Below are positions 5,418 through 5,742 of a stretch of DNA of 5,742 nt, in pieces. This DNA comes from Aquificaceae bacterium. GTDB taxonomy: Bacteria > Aquificota > Aquificia > Aquificales > Aquificaceae. Where the stretch lies: contig JALSHX010000034.1 of the NCBI GenBank assembly GCA_026982025.1, positions 1 through 5,742 on the forward strand, written 5' to 3'. Within the stretch, counting starts at the first letter, position 1. Each line of letters opens with the position of its first letter. The position numbers and the translations under genes were made by a program. Under the pieces are notes generated by a model. That model was given only the letters and a program-made list of their open reading frames with translations, was not told the DNA's origin and ran no database searches.

Positions 5418-5742
5418 ATGAAGCTATTTATCGTTGAGTCTCCCACCAAAGCAAGAACTATTCAAAGGTATCTCGGAAGGGATTTTGTGGTCAGGTCCAC
5501 CTTCGGGCACATAATGGACCTCCCGAGGAGGGAACTCGGCGTTGACGAGGAGACCCTTAAGGCGAGGTATGTTTTCCTTAAGGGAAAGAAGAAAGTAGTT
5601 TCATCTCTGGAGAGGATAGCAAGGAAAAGCGATGAAATCTTTATAGGAACGGACCCCGACAGAGAAGGAGAGGCGATAGCTTTCTTCCTATACCAGCTGT
5701 TAAAGAAAACGGGGAAGCCTATCAGGAGGGCGGTGTTTTACG
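5418..5742 (+). CDS. topA: DNA topoisomerase I, N-terminal part (3'-truncated)
   Basis: The first 108 residues of a type IA topoisomerase, which relaxes negative supercoils by cutting one strand through a 5'-phosphotyrosine link. The Toprim domain is complete in outline: KLFIVESPTKARTI holds the catalytic Glu7, the family motif FGHIMDLP is at 29-36, and the metal-binding DxDxE is Asp79-Asp81-Glu83 in TDPDREGEAIAF. The active-site tyrosine and the C-terminal zinc fingers lie beyond the window. The start is firm because the family begins at this point and the ATG follows the upstream TGA with no spacer. No ribosome site is visible in front of it, so re-initiation after the helical protein is likely. 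Reverse gyrase is excluded for this reading frame, since there is no helicase domain before the Toprim. Placing topA behind a radical SAM gene is probably operon packing and gives no sign of a shared pathway. Confidence 0.95.
   Translation, partial: MKLFIVESPTKARTIQRYLGRDFVVRSTFGHIMDLPRRELGVDEETLKARYVFLKGKKKVVSSLERIARKSDEIFIGTDPDREGEAIAFFLYQLLKKTGKPIRRAVFY

Noticed and set aside
5203..5421. A second forward frame overlapping the helical protein gene
   Set aside because: Its Arg/Pro/Ser-rich translation looks like an off-frame reading, and it has no start signal. The 4926-5417 frame joins the neighbouring genes cleanly.
5418..5742. Reverse gyrase
   Set aside because: The protein starts directly at the Toprim motif VESPTKA, with no N-terminal helicase domain, as in bacterial TopA.

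Overview
The window reads as ordinary chromosomal DNA from a thermophilic, probably autotrophic bacterium. Aquificota (Aquificaceae) is my best guess. This is inferred from three things: Lys/Glu/Arg-rich proteins with Arg written mostly as AGG/AGA and frequent ATA for Ile; a stand-alone biotin carboxylase whose C-terminal tail resembles the two-subunit pyruvate/2-oxoglutarate carboxylases of Hydrogenobacter and Aquifex; and a KamA-family radical SAM protein of a kind I recall from Aquifex. Base composition looks near 50% GC by eye. The species cannot be named from this window. There are six protein genes (two cut by the window edges), one divergent intergenic region, and no RNA gene, mobile element or CRISPR array.

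Left part (2-2880, + strand): the C-terminal two thirds of an IorB-type molybdenum hydroxylase large subunit is followed after 11 bases by a complete biotin carboxylase subunit of 477 residues. The pair probably shares a transcript, though no metabolic link is evident. The partner subunits (a 2Fe-2S subunit for the hydroxylase, a biotin-carrying transferase subunit for the carboxylase) lie outside the window. A lipoprotein gene on the - strand (2868-3644) converges on the carboxylase and overlaps its last 13 bases. It encodes a Sec-exported lipoprotein of 258 residues ending in a fibronectin type III-like domain.

Middle (3645-3783): a divergent intergenic region. It holds a good sigma70-type promoter facing right, a cluster of GCAGG/CCTGC half-sites around the predicted start of transcription, and a strong Shine-Dalgarno sequence. 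A weaker promoter candidate faces the lipoprotein gene.

Right part (3784-5742, + strand): a compact set of a KamA-family radical SAM/PLP enzyme, a small all-helical protein of unknown function, and the first 108 residues of DNA topoisomerase I. The gaps are 14 and 0 bases, so this is probably an operon read from the promoter at 3691-3718. The KamA protein keeps the iron-sulfur cysteines and the PLP lysine of lysine 2,3-aminomutase. It lacks both aspartates that bind the lysine side chain, so lysine is probably not its substrate.

I found no clear evidence of a wholly new system. The items most worth a second look are the altered substrate pocket of the KamA protein, its operator-like leader, the unidentified helical protein between kamA-like and topA, and the question of which acid the biotin carboxylase serves.
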